Of a stretch of 64,000 nucleotides of DNA, positions 1 through 7,901 are shown one piece after another. A program made the translations under genes and the position numbers. The DNA comes from DTKD01 sp050948905 (lineage in GTDB: Bacteria; Armatimonadota; UBA5829). The notes below the pieces were generated by a model, which searched no databases, was not told where the DNA came from, and saw only the letters and a program-made list of their open reading frames with translations. The DNA lies in contig JBMNES010000001.1 of the NCBI GenBank assembly GCA_050948905.1, positions 372,001 through 436,000 on the forward strand, given 5' to 3'. The number at the start of each line of letters is the position of its first letter. Positions within the stretch are counted from its first letter, which is position 1.

Positions 1-278
1 CGTCTGATGTCGGGCTGGAGACCACTGTGGCCGAACGATTGGCTGCCGGAAATGGGAGCGTCCTTGATAATGCCCGTATGCTGTTGAGTGTTCTTGATGG
101 CGAGAAGGGGCCGTGTCGGGATATAGTGCTGTTGAATGCCGCTGCCGCGCTTGTGGTTGCGGATAGGGCTGCGGATTTTAAAGAGGGTGTGCAGTTGGCG
201 GCGGAGTCAATTGATTCGGGCGCGGCGATGGCATCTTTTGAGTCGTTTAGAGCGGTAACTCAGGAGTTGGCGAATTGA
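1..278 (+). CDS. trpD: Anthranilate phosphoribosyltransferase, C-terminal part (5' end outside window)
   Basis: The reading frame is open from base 3 to TGA at 276-278. TrpD transfers phosphoribose from PRPP to anthranilate in cytosolic tryptophan synthesis. The visible residues hold the family's C-terminal signature: G-S-x-x-D-N-A-R, then G-P-C-R-D-I-V-L-L-N-A-A-A-A-L, then the E-S-I-D-S-G-A-A helix before the end. The PRPP-binding N-terminal half lies before the window. The stop overlaps the TTG start of trpC, so the two are probably translationally coupled. The five following trp genes in pathway context make the assignment firm. Confidence 0.93.
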   Translation, partial: SDVGLETTVAERLAAGNGSVLDNARMLLSVLDGEKGPCRDIVLLNAAAALVVADRAADFKEGVQLAAESIDSGAAMASFESFRAVTQELAN

Positions 279-1051
279 TCCTGAATGAGATACTAAATCA
301 TAAGAAGACGGAAGTGGCGCACAGAAAAGCCGATATGCCGCTGCGCGAGCTGAAATCCCGTGTATGGGATGCGCCGGCTGCGCTTGGGTTTGCTAAACGG
401 CTTAATCGCAGCGACAACGGTATGCCGGCGGTGATTGCGGAGGTTAAGAAGGCGTCGCCCTCGGCAGGGGTGATTCGGCCGGATTTTGACCCGAAGTCTA
501 TAGCAAATTCCTACCAGGCTGCAGGCGCTTCGGCTATTTCGGTGTTGACGGATGAGAAGTTCTTTCAGGGATCGCTGGCTTATCTGCGCGAGGTGAAGAA
601 GGCGGTTACTCTGCCGGTGCTGCGCAAGGATTTTATAATTGATGAGTATCAGATTTACGAGGCGAGAGTGGCTGGTGCGGATGCTGTTTTGCTGATCGTG
701 GGTGCACTTGAGGTAGATCAATTGGCGCACTTGATGAACCGTGCGGCGGAGATCGATTTGGATTGTCTTGTCGAGGTTCACGACGAGGCTGAGATGGCGG
801 TGGCGATAGAAGTCGGGGCGCCCGTGATTGGAATAAACAATCGCAACCTGCAGACCTTTGAAGTGTCGCTTGATACAACCAAACGACTGCTTCCGATGAT
901 CCCGCGGGCGAAAAAAGTGAGCGAGAGCGGGATTCATAGTCGCGAGGATATGGAGCAGCTTGGGTCGATGGGAGTCGATGCGGTGCTGATCGGGGAAGCG
1001 CTGATGCGGCAGGATGATATAGAAGGCAAGTTGAGGGAATTGATCGGATGA
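275..1051 (+). CDS. trpC: Indole-3-glycerol-phosphate synthase
   Basis: This 258-residue protein is the normal length for a stand-alone TrpC, which closes the indole ring from CdRP in a TIM barrel. Visible signatures are I-A-E-V-K-K-A-S-P-S (Glu56, Lys58), L-R-K-D-F with Lys118, I-G-I-N-N-R-N-L and the phosphate loop around V-S-E-S-G-I. The start is TTG at 275, overlapping the trpD stop. AGGAG at 262-266 sits 8 bases upstream, and no in-frame ATG is better placed. The stop overlaps the trpF ATG by 4 bases. TrpC and TrpF are separate here, not fused as in enterobacteria. Confidence 0.96.
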   Translation: MILNEILNHKKTEVAHRKADMPLRELKSRVWDAPAALGFAKRLNRSDNGMPAVIAEVKKASPSAGVIRPDFDPKSIANSYQAAGASAISVLTDEKFFQGSLAYLREVKKAVTLPVLRKDFIIDEYQIYEARVAGADAVLLIVGALEVDQLAHLMNRAAEIDLDCLVEVHDEAEMAVAIEVGAPVIGINNRNLQTFEVSLDTTKRLLPMIPRAKKVSESGIHSREDMEQLGSMGVDAVLIGEALMRQDDIEGKLRELIG

Positions 1052-1674
1052 CCTTAATTAAGATGTGCGGGATAACCAATATCGAGGACGCCATTGAGTG
1101 TGTCAATTCCGGTGCGAAAATGCTGGGATTTGTCTTTGCGGATAGCCCCAGGCGGGCGGATGTCGACACTGTGAAGCACATTGTTCGGATCGTCGGCGTG
1201 GACGTTAAGACCGTTGGGGTGTTCACTGAAGAATCCGATGAGGTGATCTCGCTGATGAACGACTGTGAGCTGAACTATGCCCAGCTTCACGGAGGGCAGA
1301 GCGAGGAGTTCGCACATAGACTTGGGGAGCATCGCGTGATAAGGGCGGTGCGGATCAAAAATGAGTGGAGTCTTGAGAACCTGTCGCAATTCAAATGTGC
1401 GTCGTATTATCTTCTTGATACGTATAGACCCGGTTTGCCGGGAGGTACCGGGGAGACTTTTGATTGGGAGCTTGCCGTGAGGGCGAAGGAGTTCGGCAAG
1501 CCAATTATTTTATCCGGTGGGCTCGGGCCGGACAACGTGGAGGCGGCGATTGATGCGGTTCACCCTTTTGCGGTGGATGCGGCCAGCGTTATAGAAATCG
1601 AGCCGGGAAAAAAAGACCTCTTAAAGGTAAAGGAGTTTGTTAAAAATGTCTACAAAGCAGATCATCGGGCCTGA
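1048..1674 (+). CDS. trpF: Phosphoribosylanthranilate isomerase
   Basis: TrpF isomerises PRA to CdRP, the step before TrpC. The 208-residue TIM barrel keeps the general-base Cys7 in K-M-C-G-I-T, the L-D-T-Y segment with the catalytic Asp, and L-S-G-G-L-G for phosphate binding. One oddity is the usual V-D-V-S-S-G-V-E loop near the C-terminus, which here reads V-D-A-A-S-V-I-E and lacks the conserved Gly. The PGKKD that follows is normal. The ATG overlaps the trpC stop by 4 bases, and the 3' end overlaps the start of trpB. Activity is likely but the altered loop deserves note. Confidence 0.93.
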   Translation: MTLIKMCGITNIEDAIECVNSGAKMLGFVFADSPRRADVDTVKHIVRIVGVDVKTVGVFTEESDEVISLMNDCELNYAQLHGGQSEEFAHRLGEHRVIRAVRIKNEWSLENLSQFKCASYYLLDTYRPGLPGGTGETFDWELAVRAKEFGKPIILSGGLGPDNVEAAIDAVHPFAVDAASVIEIEPGKKDLLKVKEFVKNVYKADHRA

Positions 1675-2845
1675 CGCGCGCGGGCATTTCGGTATGTTCG
1701 GTGGGCGGTATGTCCCAGAGATCTTGATTCCCGCGCTTGAGGAATTGACCGAGACGTATAACAAGTATAGGTTTGATAAAGATTTCAATAAAGAGTTGGA
1801 CTATTATCTGGCCGAGTACGTCGGCCGCCCTACCCCACTCTACTTCGCAGAAAGAATGTCCGAAAAGCTCGGAGGGGCCAGGATATATCTGAAACGCGAG
1901 GACCTCTGCCACACCGGTGCGCATAAGCTGAACAACGTTATGGGTCAGATACTGCTGGCGCGACGGATGGGCAAGACGAGGGTGATAGCCGAGACTGGAG
2001 CCGGTCAGCACGGCGTGGCAACGGCGACGGCATGCGCCCTGTTCGGTCTGAAATGCGAGATATTTATGGGCACCGAGGATATGGAGCGGCAGGCTCTGAA
2101 CGTATTTCGGATGAGATTGCTCGGAGCGACTGTGGTGCCAGTAAGTTCCGGCACTAAGACCCTTAAGGATGCCACCAGCGAGGCCATAAGAGACTGGGTG
2201 GCGAATGTTGCTGACACACATTATATAATCGGCTCGGTGGTCGGGCCGCATCCTTATCCTATGATGGTGCGAGATTTCCAGTCCGTGATCGGACGGGAGT
2301 GCCGGGAGCAGATACTTGAAAAGGAAGGCCGATTGCCCGATTATGCGCTGGCGTGTGTTGGCGGCGGCAGCAACGCGATGGGGATATTCAGCGGATTTGT
2401 GCAGGACGAGCAGGTCGAACTGGTTGGAATAGAGGCGGCCGGTGAAGGAACGGACACGGATCGGCATTGCGCTACTCTGACCACCGGCAGCCCAGGGGTA
2501 CTGCACGGCGCGATGAGTATGCTGCTGCAGGACGACGATGGGCAAGTGAAGCTGACCCATTCGATCTCGGCTGGCCTGGATTATCCGGGGGTTGGACCGG
2601 AACACAGCTACTTCCAGGAGATCGGGCGAGCGCGATATGTGAGTATTACGGATGATGAAGCGTTGGAAGCGTTTTCGTTTTTGTCTCAGACAGAAGGGCT
2701 GATTCCTGCACTCGAATCGGCGCACGCGATCGCTTACGCAATGAAGTTCGCCCCGACTTTGGGTAAGAACTCATTGATGGTTCTCTGCTTATCCGGTCGC
2801 GGCGATAAAGATGTAAATACAGTGTCAAAGAGCCTGGAGGTGTAG
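1646..2845 (+). CDS. trpB: Tryptophan synthase beta chain
   Basis: TrpB condenses indole with serine on PLP. The protein is about 399 residues. The PLP Lys94 lies in H-T-G-A-H-K-L-N-N, and the phosphate cup is V-G-G-G-S-N-A. The N-terminus G-H-F-G-M-F-G-G-R-Y-V-P-E is that of the main TrpB1 class that pairs with TrpA. I chose ATG at 1646 over the upstream TTG at 1637 because AGGAG at 1631-1635 then has a 10-base spacing. The start lies inside trpF by 29 bases, so translation is coupled. trpA follows 2 bases after the stop. Confidence 0.96.
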   Translation: MSTKQIIGPDARGHFGMFGGRYVPEILIPALEELTETYNKYRFDKDFNKELDYYLAEYVGRPTPLYFAERMSEKLGGARIYLKREDLCHTGAHKLNNVMGQILLARRMGKTRVIAETGAGQHGVATATACALFGLKCEIFMGTEDMERQALNVFRMRLLGATVVPVSSGTKTLKDATSEAIRDWVANVADTHYIIGSVVGPHPYPMMVRDFQSVIGRECREQILEKEGRLPDYALACVGGGSNAMGIFSGFVQDEQVELVGIEAAGEGTDTDRHCATLTTGSPGVLHGAMSMLLQDDDGQVKLTHSISAGLDYPGVGPEHSYFQEIGRARYVSITDDEALEAFSFLSQTEGLIPALESAHAIAYAMKFAPTLGKNSLMVLCLSGRGDKDVNTVSKSLEV

Positions 2846-2847
2846 TC

Positions 2848-3648
2848 GTGAACCGGATAGATAGATGTTTTGCTGATTTGAAGGCTAGAAATGACAAGGC
2901 GCTTGTGTGTTTTTTGACGGCAGGCGACCCAGATTTTGCGACGACTGCCGAACTGGTGAGGGAAATCAGCAGCGCTGGGGCGGATATAATCGAGCTTGGA
3001 GTGCCATTTTCTGACCCGATGGCGGATGGGCCAAGCATCCAGGCGGCAACTATGAGGGCGCTTAGGGCAGGAGCCACGATAAAAGGCGTCTTTGACAATG
3101 TAAAGCAGATTAGAAAACAGGTGCAATCGACGCCGATAGTGCTGATGACCTATTTTAATCCGCTTTATAAGTATGGTATGGAGAGGTTCGCTGCTGATGC
3201 AGCCGAGGCGGGGGTCGATGGTGTGATTCTTACGGATCTTCCGCCTGAAGAGGCAGAGGAATGGCACGAGATTTCCGGCAAAGTGGGGCTGGCAAACATA
3301 ATGTTAGTTGCGCCGACCAGCACGAAGGAGAGAATTGCCATTGCGGCGAATATGGGTAGCGGGTTTATATATTGCGTGTCCCGATTGGGAGTGACTGGGG
3401 AGCGCAATAGTATCCCTGCCGAGTTGAGTGATTTGGTTGGGATGATAAAAACGGTAACCGACCTGCCTGTGGCCGTTGGGTTCGGTATATCCAAACCGGA
3501 ACACGTGGGTGCGGTTACTGAATTCGCTGACGGAGCGGTGGTTGGCAGCGCGTTGGTAAATATAATAGCGAGCGCGGCGGGATCGAAGGATATGGTAAAA
3601 CGCGCCGGTGAGTTTGTAAAGGAATTAAAAACGGGCGTCTCCGGATAG
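2848..3648 (+). CDS. trpA: Tryptophan synthase alpha chain
   Basis: TrpA cleaves indole-3-glycerol phosphate and channels indole to TrpB. The 266-residue TIM barrel has both catalytic acids in E-L-G-V-P-F-S-D-P-M-A-D-G-P and the phosphate sites V-G-F-G-I-S and G-A-V-V-G-S-A. The start is GTG at 2848. A GGAGGT inside the last codons of trpB is suitably spaced. It is the last gene of the run D-C-F-B-A; deoC starts 12 bases later. Confidence 0.96.
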   Translation: MNRIDRCFADLKARNDKALVCFLTAGDPDFATTAELVREISSAGADIIELGVPFSDPMADGPSIQAATMRALRAGATIKGVFDNVKQIRKQVQSTPIVLMTYFNPLYKYGMERFAADAAEAGVDGVILTDLPPEEAEEWHEISGKVGLANIMLVAPTSTKERIAIAANMGSGFIYCVSRLGVTGERNSIPAELSDLVGMIKTVTDLPVAVGFGISKPEHVGAVTEFADGAVVGSALVNIIASAAGSKDMVKRAGEFVKELKTGVSG

Positions 3649-3660
3649 GAGTGATCAGGG

Positions 3661-4392
3661 ATGTATACCAAGGAGCAGTTTGCAAAGCTGATGGACTCGG
3701 CACTGCTGAAGCCGACGGCCACGCATGAGAACGTCATTCGCCTCTGCGAGGAGGCCAAGAGCTACCATTTCGCCACGGTGATGGTGCTGCCTTTCTGGCT
3801 GCCTATTGTGCGACGCGAACTGCAGGACTCCGACGTCAAACCAGCGACGGTTATCGGATTTCCTTTTGGCGGCAGCGGGAGGGCGGTCAAGGTTTTCGAG
3901 GCGAGGACGGCTATCACCCACGGCGCAAAAGAGCTTGATGTGGTCATAAACATCGGGGCGCTGAAGTCCGGGGAGCGAAATATCGTTGAGGGCGAGGTCG
4001 CTGAGCTGGTGGACACAGCGCGGATGACCGGTATGACCTAGGACGCAAAACGCACTGTTCTTAAGTTTATTATCGAATGCTACTACCTGACTGATGAAGA
4101 AAAACAGATCGCTTGCGAGATTATCCGCGACGCGGGCGGGGATTTTGTAAAGACCTCTACCGGCACGGCTCCGGGTGGGGCGACTGTCGAGGATATCCGG
4201 CTGATTCGGCAGGTGGTCGGCTCGGATATGGGAGTCAAGGCCGCCGGCGGCATTCAGACCACTGAGCAGGCTATGGCGATGCTGGATGCTGGAGCAAGCA
4301 GGATCGGCGCAAGCAATGCAGCGGCGATAGTCGAAGGCTATGTGCCGGAGGATTATCTGGAAAGCGCTGGCCGTCGGAAACATCAGGGGTGA
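3661..4392 (+). pseudogene. deoC: Deoxyribose-phosphate aldolase interrupted by an in-frame TAG
   Basis: DeoC splits 2-deoxyribose-5-phosphate to glyceraldehyde-3-phosphate and acetaldehyde. The frame opens with ATG at 3661 and shows D-S-A-L-L-K-P, T-V-I-G-F-P-F-G and E-L-D-V-V-I-N-I-G. It then meets TAG at 4039-4041. Reading through in the same frame gives the rest of the enzyme to TGA at 4390-4392, including L-T-D-E-E-K, D-F-V-K-T-S-T-G with the Schiff-base Lys, and V-K-A-A-G-G-I. The full frame is 243 codons, the usual DeoC length, so a single base change (possibly CAG to TAG) is the only lesion. A recent nonsense mutation, a sequencing or assembly error, or readthrough are all possible. 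Confidence 0.85.
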
Positions 4393-4400
4393 AGGGATAG

Positions 4401-4751
4401 CGCGAGACAAAGCACGATAGAGGCTTTAGAAAGTTCATGCTGCGGGGCATCAACGGCGCTACTGCGGAGATGTCACTGGTATTGTTGGTCCATGACTTGA
4501 GGAAATGCCTCAATAAGGCTCTCTTTTCGGCCTTTTCGACCCGGATCGACGCCGCTTTCGAGCCGCTAAGCTGGCATGACTTCATAACGTGTCCGTGGAG
4601 CAACGGGCGGCGGGTAAGCTGTTTTTGGGACAGCTTCTCCGTTCCACGAAGCTACACTCATATCCGAAACACCTCAAGGCGCCGGTGGATCAATGCCGGG
4701 ATATTTGAGTTCTTTCGGGAAAAGGGTTTCCCGAAAGAACAAATGACATAG
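4401..4751 (+). pseudogene. C-terminal remnant of a DDE transposase (IS1182-like)
   Basis: An open frame without a proper start begins directly after an in-frame stop at 4398-4400. Its first part, R-G-F-R-K-F-M-L-R-G followed by A-E-M-S-L-V-L-L-V-H-D-L-R-K, resembles the C-terminal helix of IS1182-type transposases (R-G-x-x-x-V-x-x-E-x-x-L-x-x-L-x-H-N-L-x-K). No upstream catalytic domain remains because deoC lies there. Downstream residues are not recognisable, and the last codons are a palindromic repeat. It is a decayed insertion-sequence end. The family is inferred from this motif only. Confidence 0.45.
4709..4740. repeat. Palindromic repeat, copy P1 (perfect 14-bp arms)
   Basis: The arms GTTCTTTCGGGAAA and TTTCCCGAAAGAAC are exact inverse complements around a 4-base AGGG loop. 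Related copies with the core TTTCGGGAA / TTCCCGAAA occur near 6531, 6834, 7311 and 11571, always at edges of coding fragments. Confidence 0.85.
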
Positions 4752-5146
4752 TCAGGAAGACAAACGACCTCCAGTGCCACAAGGACAAGTGGGACAGCAA
4801 GGATCCAGGGCATTACAAGGACATGGAGCAGATGAACAGACGATTACAGAAAAAGATCGAGCAGTTCACAAAGAACTGCTCGGATAGAAACAATGGCGTT
4901 GGCCCCTTGCCTGCGCCTGTGCCGTTACCTGCTCCGCCAAAGAAAGTGAGCCCGCCTAGGTTCTCAATTCCAGTAATCGACTGGCCGAAGATTGGGAGGA
5001 ATATAGGCATTGGCGTAGGTGTTGTTGTTGGGGTAGTGACTATCATAGTCACCGGACCAAAGATTGTTCCTCAGCCAGGTCTGGGTGGTGGGGTTATGAC
5101 GTGCCCATGTAGTCCTAATGGTATCCCTGATCGTTCGCGCGCGTAG
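4742..5146 (+). pseudogene. C-terminal fragment of an Rhs/polymorphic-toxin-like protein
   Basis: The frame has no upstream start. It reads N-D-L-Q-C-H-K-D-K-W-D-S-K-D-P-G-H-Y-K-D-M, then a charged helix, a proline-rich stretch (P-L-P-A-P-V-P-L-P-A-P-P) and a Gly/Val-rich hydrophobic segment near residues 55-75 counted from Met4823. It ends in a Cys-containing tail. The cysteine-anchored charged segment is like those following Rhs cores, but no enzyme motif is visible. It lies directly after palindrome P1. I read it as the detached 3' end of a toxin gene. A small independent gene starting at ATG 4823 cannot be excluded. Confidence 0.35.
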
Positions 5147-5154
5147 CCGCAGTA

Positions 5155-5194
5155 TGGGCGGCACCACTGGCCTATTGTCCAGTTGTGCCGCCCA
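5155..5194. other. Strong stem-loop between fragments
   Basis: The outer stem TGGGCGGCAC / GTGCCGCCCA (10 bp) continues, after one mismatch, into ACTGG / CCAGT around a short loop. There is no T-run after it, so it is not a classical terminator. It lies 40 bases upstream of the GTG at 5234 and could affect that gene's mRNA. Confidence 0.6.
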
Positions 5195-5233
5195 AAGGCC
5201 CCGCTAAGACATTCCCGAAGGAGGGTCATAGTA

Positions 5234-5857
5234 GTGAATAGGAATGCCAACATAGCGTTCCGTGAGATGTTGACCGAACCCGACGCCGATGAACAGATCA
5301 TCAGTAGTCTGGCGAATGTCGCTGCGGAGCGAGTTTGGTGGGCAGCATTCAACGCGCTGCATGGTGATGAACAGGATGAAAAGACTGCGCAGCTGCAAAA
5401 GGCCCTTTATGAGGCTCTTCATTGGGCGCTACATATCGCTCAAAGCATAACGCGATTCAGTAATGCCAGTGATCCCAGTTGCCGAGAGAGTGCCCTGGAG
5501 GAGCTATATCACCGTCCGTTTATAATGTTTGATACATATGATGAATCACACAGCCTCATCCCGTCAGGAACATGGATGCGCTATGAAAGACCTGTGCCGC
5601 CCCCACCTACCTTGGATCACTTCGGTGAACTGGTGGGCGGGCTGACAACTGAAGAGGGTGACGATGCTGGGCAGTCCGGCTTCTCAGATGCGGGACGTGC
5701 TTTGCGAAGAGATGCGGCTGTTTACATGGCCCTTCTTGAGTGGCTGGTTACATCTCGCGAAAGAAACAAGTTGAAGGTGCGCGACTCATTCCTATTCATC
5801 TGTTCGCTGGCACTGCACATCAGTGCGAATGCCGCTCTAGTGCTGTGGGAAGGATGA
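5234..5857 (+). CDS. Orphan cytosolic protein of unknown function, possible immunity protein
   Basis: I do not recognise this 207-residue protein. It has no signal peptide or clear membrane span. The first half is mainly helical (A-N-V-A-A-E-R-V-W-W-A-A-F, A-L-Y-E-A-L-H-W-A-L-H-I-A). A proline run (R-P-V-P-P-P-P-T) sits in the middle, and a second helical block closes it. GTG at 5234 is preferred because GGAGG lies about 9 bases upstream; an in-frame ATG at 5183 lies within a stem-loop and has no ribosome site. Its place right after a toxin-like tail fits an immunity gene, but that rests on position alone. Confidence 0.5.
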   Translation: MNRNANIAFREMLTEPDADEQIISSLANVAAERVWWAAFNALHGDEQDEKTAQLQKALYEALHWALHIAQSITRFSNASDPSCRESALEELYHRPFIMFDTYDESHSLIPSGTWMRYERPVPPPPTLDHFGELVGGLTTEEGDDAGQSGFSDAGRALRRDAAVYMALLEWLVTSRERNKLKVRDSFLFICSLALHISANAALVLWEG

Positions 5858-5864
5858 GTCCTTT

Positions 5865-6092
5865 TTGGCGGCTTGGGGCTGCCTGCTACGGCACCTGCCC
5901 CTCGTGCTCGTGCCGTATTCCTGGTGGTTGGAAATGTACACTTTCTGCCATCCCAAGGCCCCGAAGGGCAAGCAAGTGGATCTTAACTGTAAGATTGACA
6001 CAAAAATACCAGGACCTGGACAATCGCCACCAGGCTGGGATCCGAAGCACCCCAAACCCAAACCTAGCCCGAAACCCAAACCGAAGAAATAG
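5865..6092 (+). pseudogene. Short fragment with Lys-Pro repeat tail
   Basis: The only notable part is the end, where G-P-G-Q-S-P-P-G-W-D-P-K-H-P leads into alternating K-P residues before TAG. The upstream half has no convincing coding character in this frame. It may be the end of another toxin or Rhs cassette, cut off like its neighbours. No function can be given. Confidence 0.25.
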
Positions 6093-6117
6093 CAACCATG
6101 TGAGGAGATATCATACC

Positions 6118-6510
6118 ATGAATGTTATTTGGGCTCACAGTAAAGCTGCGTGGAAACGCGCCGTGGCTCTGGCGCCTGCAGTACTAGCTGGAGTATCAGG
6201 ATACCTTCTGTTTCTTGTCATTGTGCCATTCTTTGTGCTGGACATAAACAATACGCCTTACACGGAATTGGCTTCAGGGGGTGTCTGTTATCAGACTGCG
6301 CTTGGTCTGCCAGCGGCGGTACTGGCCTTGATTCTAGCATTAGCAGCAAGAAGGTTATATACCTATGTATGGTTGTTTAGTTTGATCAACTTTGTTAGTA
6401 CCAAACGGTGGTACGTGTTACTTCTCTTGCTTCTTGCACCGTTACCTATTGCTTATGTTATTGTTGGCCCATACGCTGACAGTATCCTTGCATGGATTGG
6501 GTACGACTAG
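6118..6510 (+). CDS. Small integral membrane protein, unknown
   Basis: This 130-residue protein has about four hydrophobic segments: near residues 15-40, 58-78, 83-95 and 98-125. ATG at 6118 follows a GAGGAG at about 6101-6106. No family is recognised. A similar-sized membrane protein lies at 6873-7268, and both sit beside Rhs-like fragments. They could be immunity proteins against membrane-acting toxins, but that is only inferred from place and size. A palindromic repeat follows about 20 bases after the stop. Confidence 0.55.
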   Translation: MNVIWAHSKAAWKRAVALAPAVLAGVSGYLLFLVIVPFFVLDINNTPYTELASGGVCYQTALGLPAAVLALILALAARRLYTYVWLFSLINFVSTKRWYVLLLLLLAPLPIAYVIVGPYADSILAWIGYD

Positions 6511-6530
6511 TTGCCTGCTCTGAGGTGTTT

Positions 6531-6560
6531 CCGTTATTTCGGGAAACCCTTTTCCCGGAA
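6531..6560. repeat. Palindromic repeat, copy P2 (inverted core)
   Basis: CCGTT, one base, then TTTCGGGAAA, a CCCT loop and TTTCCCGGAA. The loop is the complement of the AGGG loop in P1 and P4, so the core is inverted relative to those copies while the TTTCCGTT flank is kept. Confidence 0.75.
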
Positions 6561-6600
6561 CGACCCTGCGCATTGATACTATCTGGATGGAGAACGAGAT

Positions 6601-6830
6601 GTAAAGTGGAAGAAGCAGGCTGCGGAACCGGATGAACTGGCTGTCCATACCAGGCACGCCAATGGCCCGGGCATCGTGAGCGAGAAGGTGCTGAAGACCA
6701 AGATCTATAAGGACTCAAACGACTCTACCGGCCGTCCGACGACATATACCTACGACCAACTCGGTCGACTGGTGAAGATGGTCAATCCCGACAATGGCGG
6801 AACGCGGCTGCTGAGCAGCGATTATTTCCG
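6601..6830 (+). pseudogene. Rhs/YD-repeat protein fragment
   Basis: The frame reads without start or stop through G-R-P-T-T-Y-T-Y-D-Q-L-G-R-L-V-K, a clear YD (tyrosine-aspartate) repeat of the Rhs shell, then D-N-G-G-T-R-L-L. It is cut at both sides: palindrome P2 lies 40 bases upstream and P3 begins within the last codons. Rhs proteins build a cocoon around a C-terminal toxin, so this is a relic of such a gene. The remaining Rhs core is absent from the window. Confidence 0.65.
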
Positions 6831-6856
6831 TTGTTTCGGGAAGCCCCTTCCCGAAA
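6827..6856. repeat. Palindromic repeat, copy P3
   Basis: TTTCCGTTG precedes the arms TTTCGGGAA / TTCCCGAAA, which enclose a GCCCC loop. It separates the Rhs fragment from the next small membrane protein gene. Confidence 0.75.
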
Positions 6857-6872
6857 TGATGAGGATACGATT

Positions 6873-7268
6873 ATGGCAACTGATATGAATGTTCATCCAC
6901 CACGTACCATTAGTGTAGTAGTTACTACATTGGTATCATGGCTTACCTCTATATCGGCAGGAATGATCGGCCTGCGACCGCTGGTTCGCGTTCTTTCTGC
7001 CATATCAACTTCAGATCACAGCAAGTCACTTGCAGACATGTCTGGCAAGCTAACATGGTGGCAAATTTGCATTGTAGCTCTTCTCTCAGTGGCCACTCTT
7101 ATTGCTGGTATTACAGGGGTGCGGATATCGGCAACTGGCTATCGAATGGAGCGTGGGAAACGCTTGCTATGGGTAATCCTGCTCTTGGCTAATGTGCTTG
7201 CGGTTCTATATGTGCTACAGGTAATCGGCGTGATGGTAGTGGGTAGCTTGATCCTAAACCGGGTGTGA
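6873..7268 (+). CDS. Small integral membrane protein, unknown
   Basis: This 131-residue protein has three or four hydrophobic helices: about residues 15-40, 62-85 and 97-128. ATG at 6873 has GAGGAT a few bases upstream, which overlaps the end of palindrome P3. The longer frame from ATG 6831 would translate the repeat and is less likely. No family is recognised. It may be an immunity protein or an unrelated membrane protein. Confidence 0.5.
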   Translation: MATDMNVHPPRTISVVVTTLVSWLTSISAGMIGLRPLVRVLSAISTSDHSKSLADMSGKLTWWQICIVALLSVATLIAGITGVRISATGYRMERGKRLLWVILLLANVLAVLYVLQVIGVMVVGSLILNRV

Positions 7269-7289
7269 TTCTATAGTCACGTAGGCGCG

Positions 7290-7393
7290 AAAATGCGTTA
7301 CACCTTTTCCGTTCTTTCGGGAAAAGGGTTTCCCGAATGTTTACCCGAGCCCTGCGGGCTCGACTTCGGCTGCATGCAACCGAAGTAACTTAA
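7290..7393. repeat. Composite repeat: palindrome P4 plus two-hairpin element D1
   Basis: The unit opens with AAAATGCGTTACACCTTTT, then palindrome P4 (GTTCTTTCGGGAAA, AGGG, TTTCCCGAA). At 7346 it continues into two hairpins: GAGCCC-TGC-GGGCTC, and CTTCGG / CCGAAG around a TGCATGC centre, followed by TAACTTAA. The same order of elements occurs at 11567-11665. Confidence 0.8.
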
Positions 7394-7395
7394 AT

Positions 7396-7554
7396 GATGC
7401 GCCTTTCCAGGAACTGATGTTCCTTGCGAACATCGGAGGGCCGGATGCGGAGGCTGCAGTCAATCGTTTCATTGCTAAGACCGCATCATCAAACCTGGCG
7501 GATTTTGCTCGCGACGCACTGGAGAGGGCAAAGACTGGCAGCGCAAACAACTGA
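7396..7554 (+). pseudogene. Coding remnant beginning at the repeat boundary
   Basis: Starting at the edge of repeat D1, an open frame of 52 codons ends in TGA at 7552-7554. It reads D-A-P-F-Q-E-L-M-F-L-A-N-I-G-G-P-D-A-E-A-A-V and continues as a well-formed amphipathic helical sequence to A-L-E-R-A-K-T-G-S. It looks like the C-terminus of a helical-repeat protein whose 5' part was replaced by the repeat. No family is recognised. The stretch 7555-7901 holds only repeat copies and no gene. Confidence 0.35.
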
Positions 7555-7588
7555 TGCGGGGTCCTCACGGGATATGTTGTTTCAGTTG

Positions 7589-7610
7589 CTTCGGTTGCAC
7601 GCAGCCGAAG
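7589..7610. repeat. Single hairpin of the D repeat in inverse orientation
   Basis: CTTCGGTTGCACGCAGCCGAAG is the reverse complement of the second hairpin of D1-D3 with one mismatch. Only this hairpin is present. Confidence 0.6.
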
Positions 7611-7691
7611 CTGTGGCCGGAGGTCACACCACTAACTAACCGGATTCGGAGATAGCCGCCTCTCGTAGGTGCTGCATTTGGTATAGTTCTT

Positions 7692-7756
7692 CGAGCCCTG
7701 TGGGCTCGACTTCGGCTGCATGCAACCGAAGTAACTTAAAATGCGCTACACCTTTT
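7692..7756. repeat. Two-hairpin element D2 followed by the short flank repeat
   Basis: GAGCCC-TGT-GGGCTC and CTTCGG / CCGAAG match D1 nearly base for base, ending in TAACTTAA. AAAATGCGCTACACCTTTT then follows, the flank that precedes P4 at 7290. A degenerate copy of the GATTCGGAGAT hairpin family lies at about 7642-7660. Confidence 0.8.
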
Positions 7757-7901
7757 GTGGGTTTTGCGCGTTATTAGAAATGGCGGAATGCCACTTTTGA
7801 GATGCAGGTTACTATCCGACTGCGTTGGAGGCGGTATTCGGCTGCCAGCATGCTGTCTCAGAAGTCCCTAAATAACCTGGGCCGCTGGATGGAGGCGAAT
7901 T

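Noticed and set aside
1640..2725. Long minus-strand open frame opposite trpB
   Set aside because: It mirrors the codon structure of trpB, has no ribosome site and gives no recognisable protein. The same holds for long antisense frames over atpD and the mannosidase gene.
4039..4041. TAG in deoC as a pyrrolysine codon
   Set aside because: DeoC is not a known pyrrolysine protein and no PylT/PylS genes are visible. A mutation or error is simpler.
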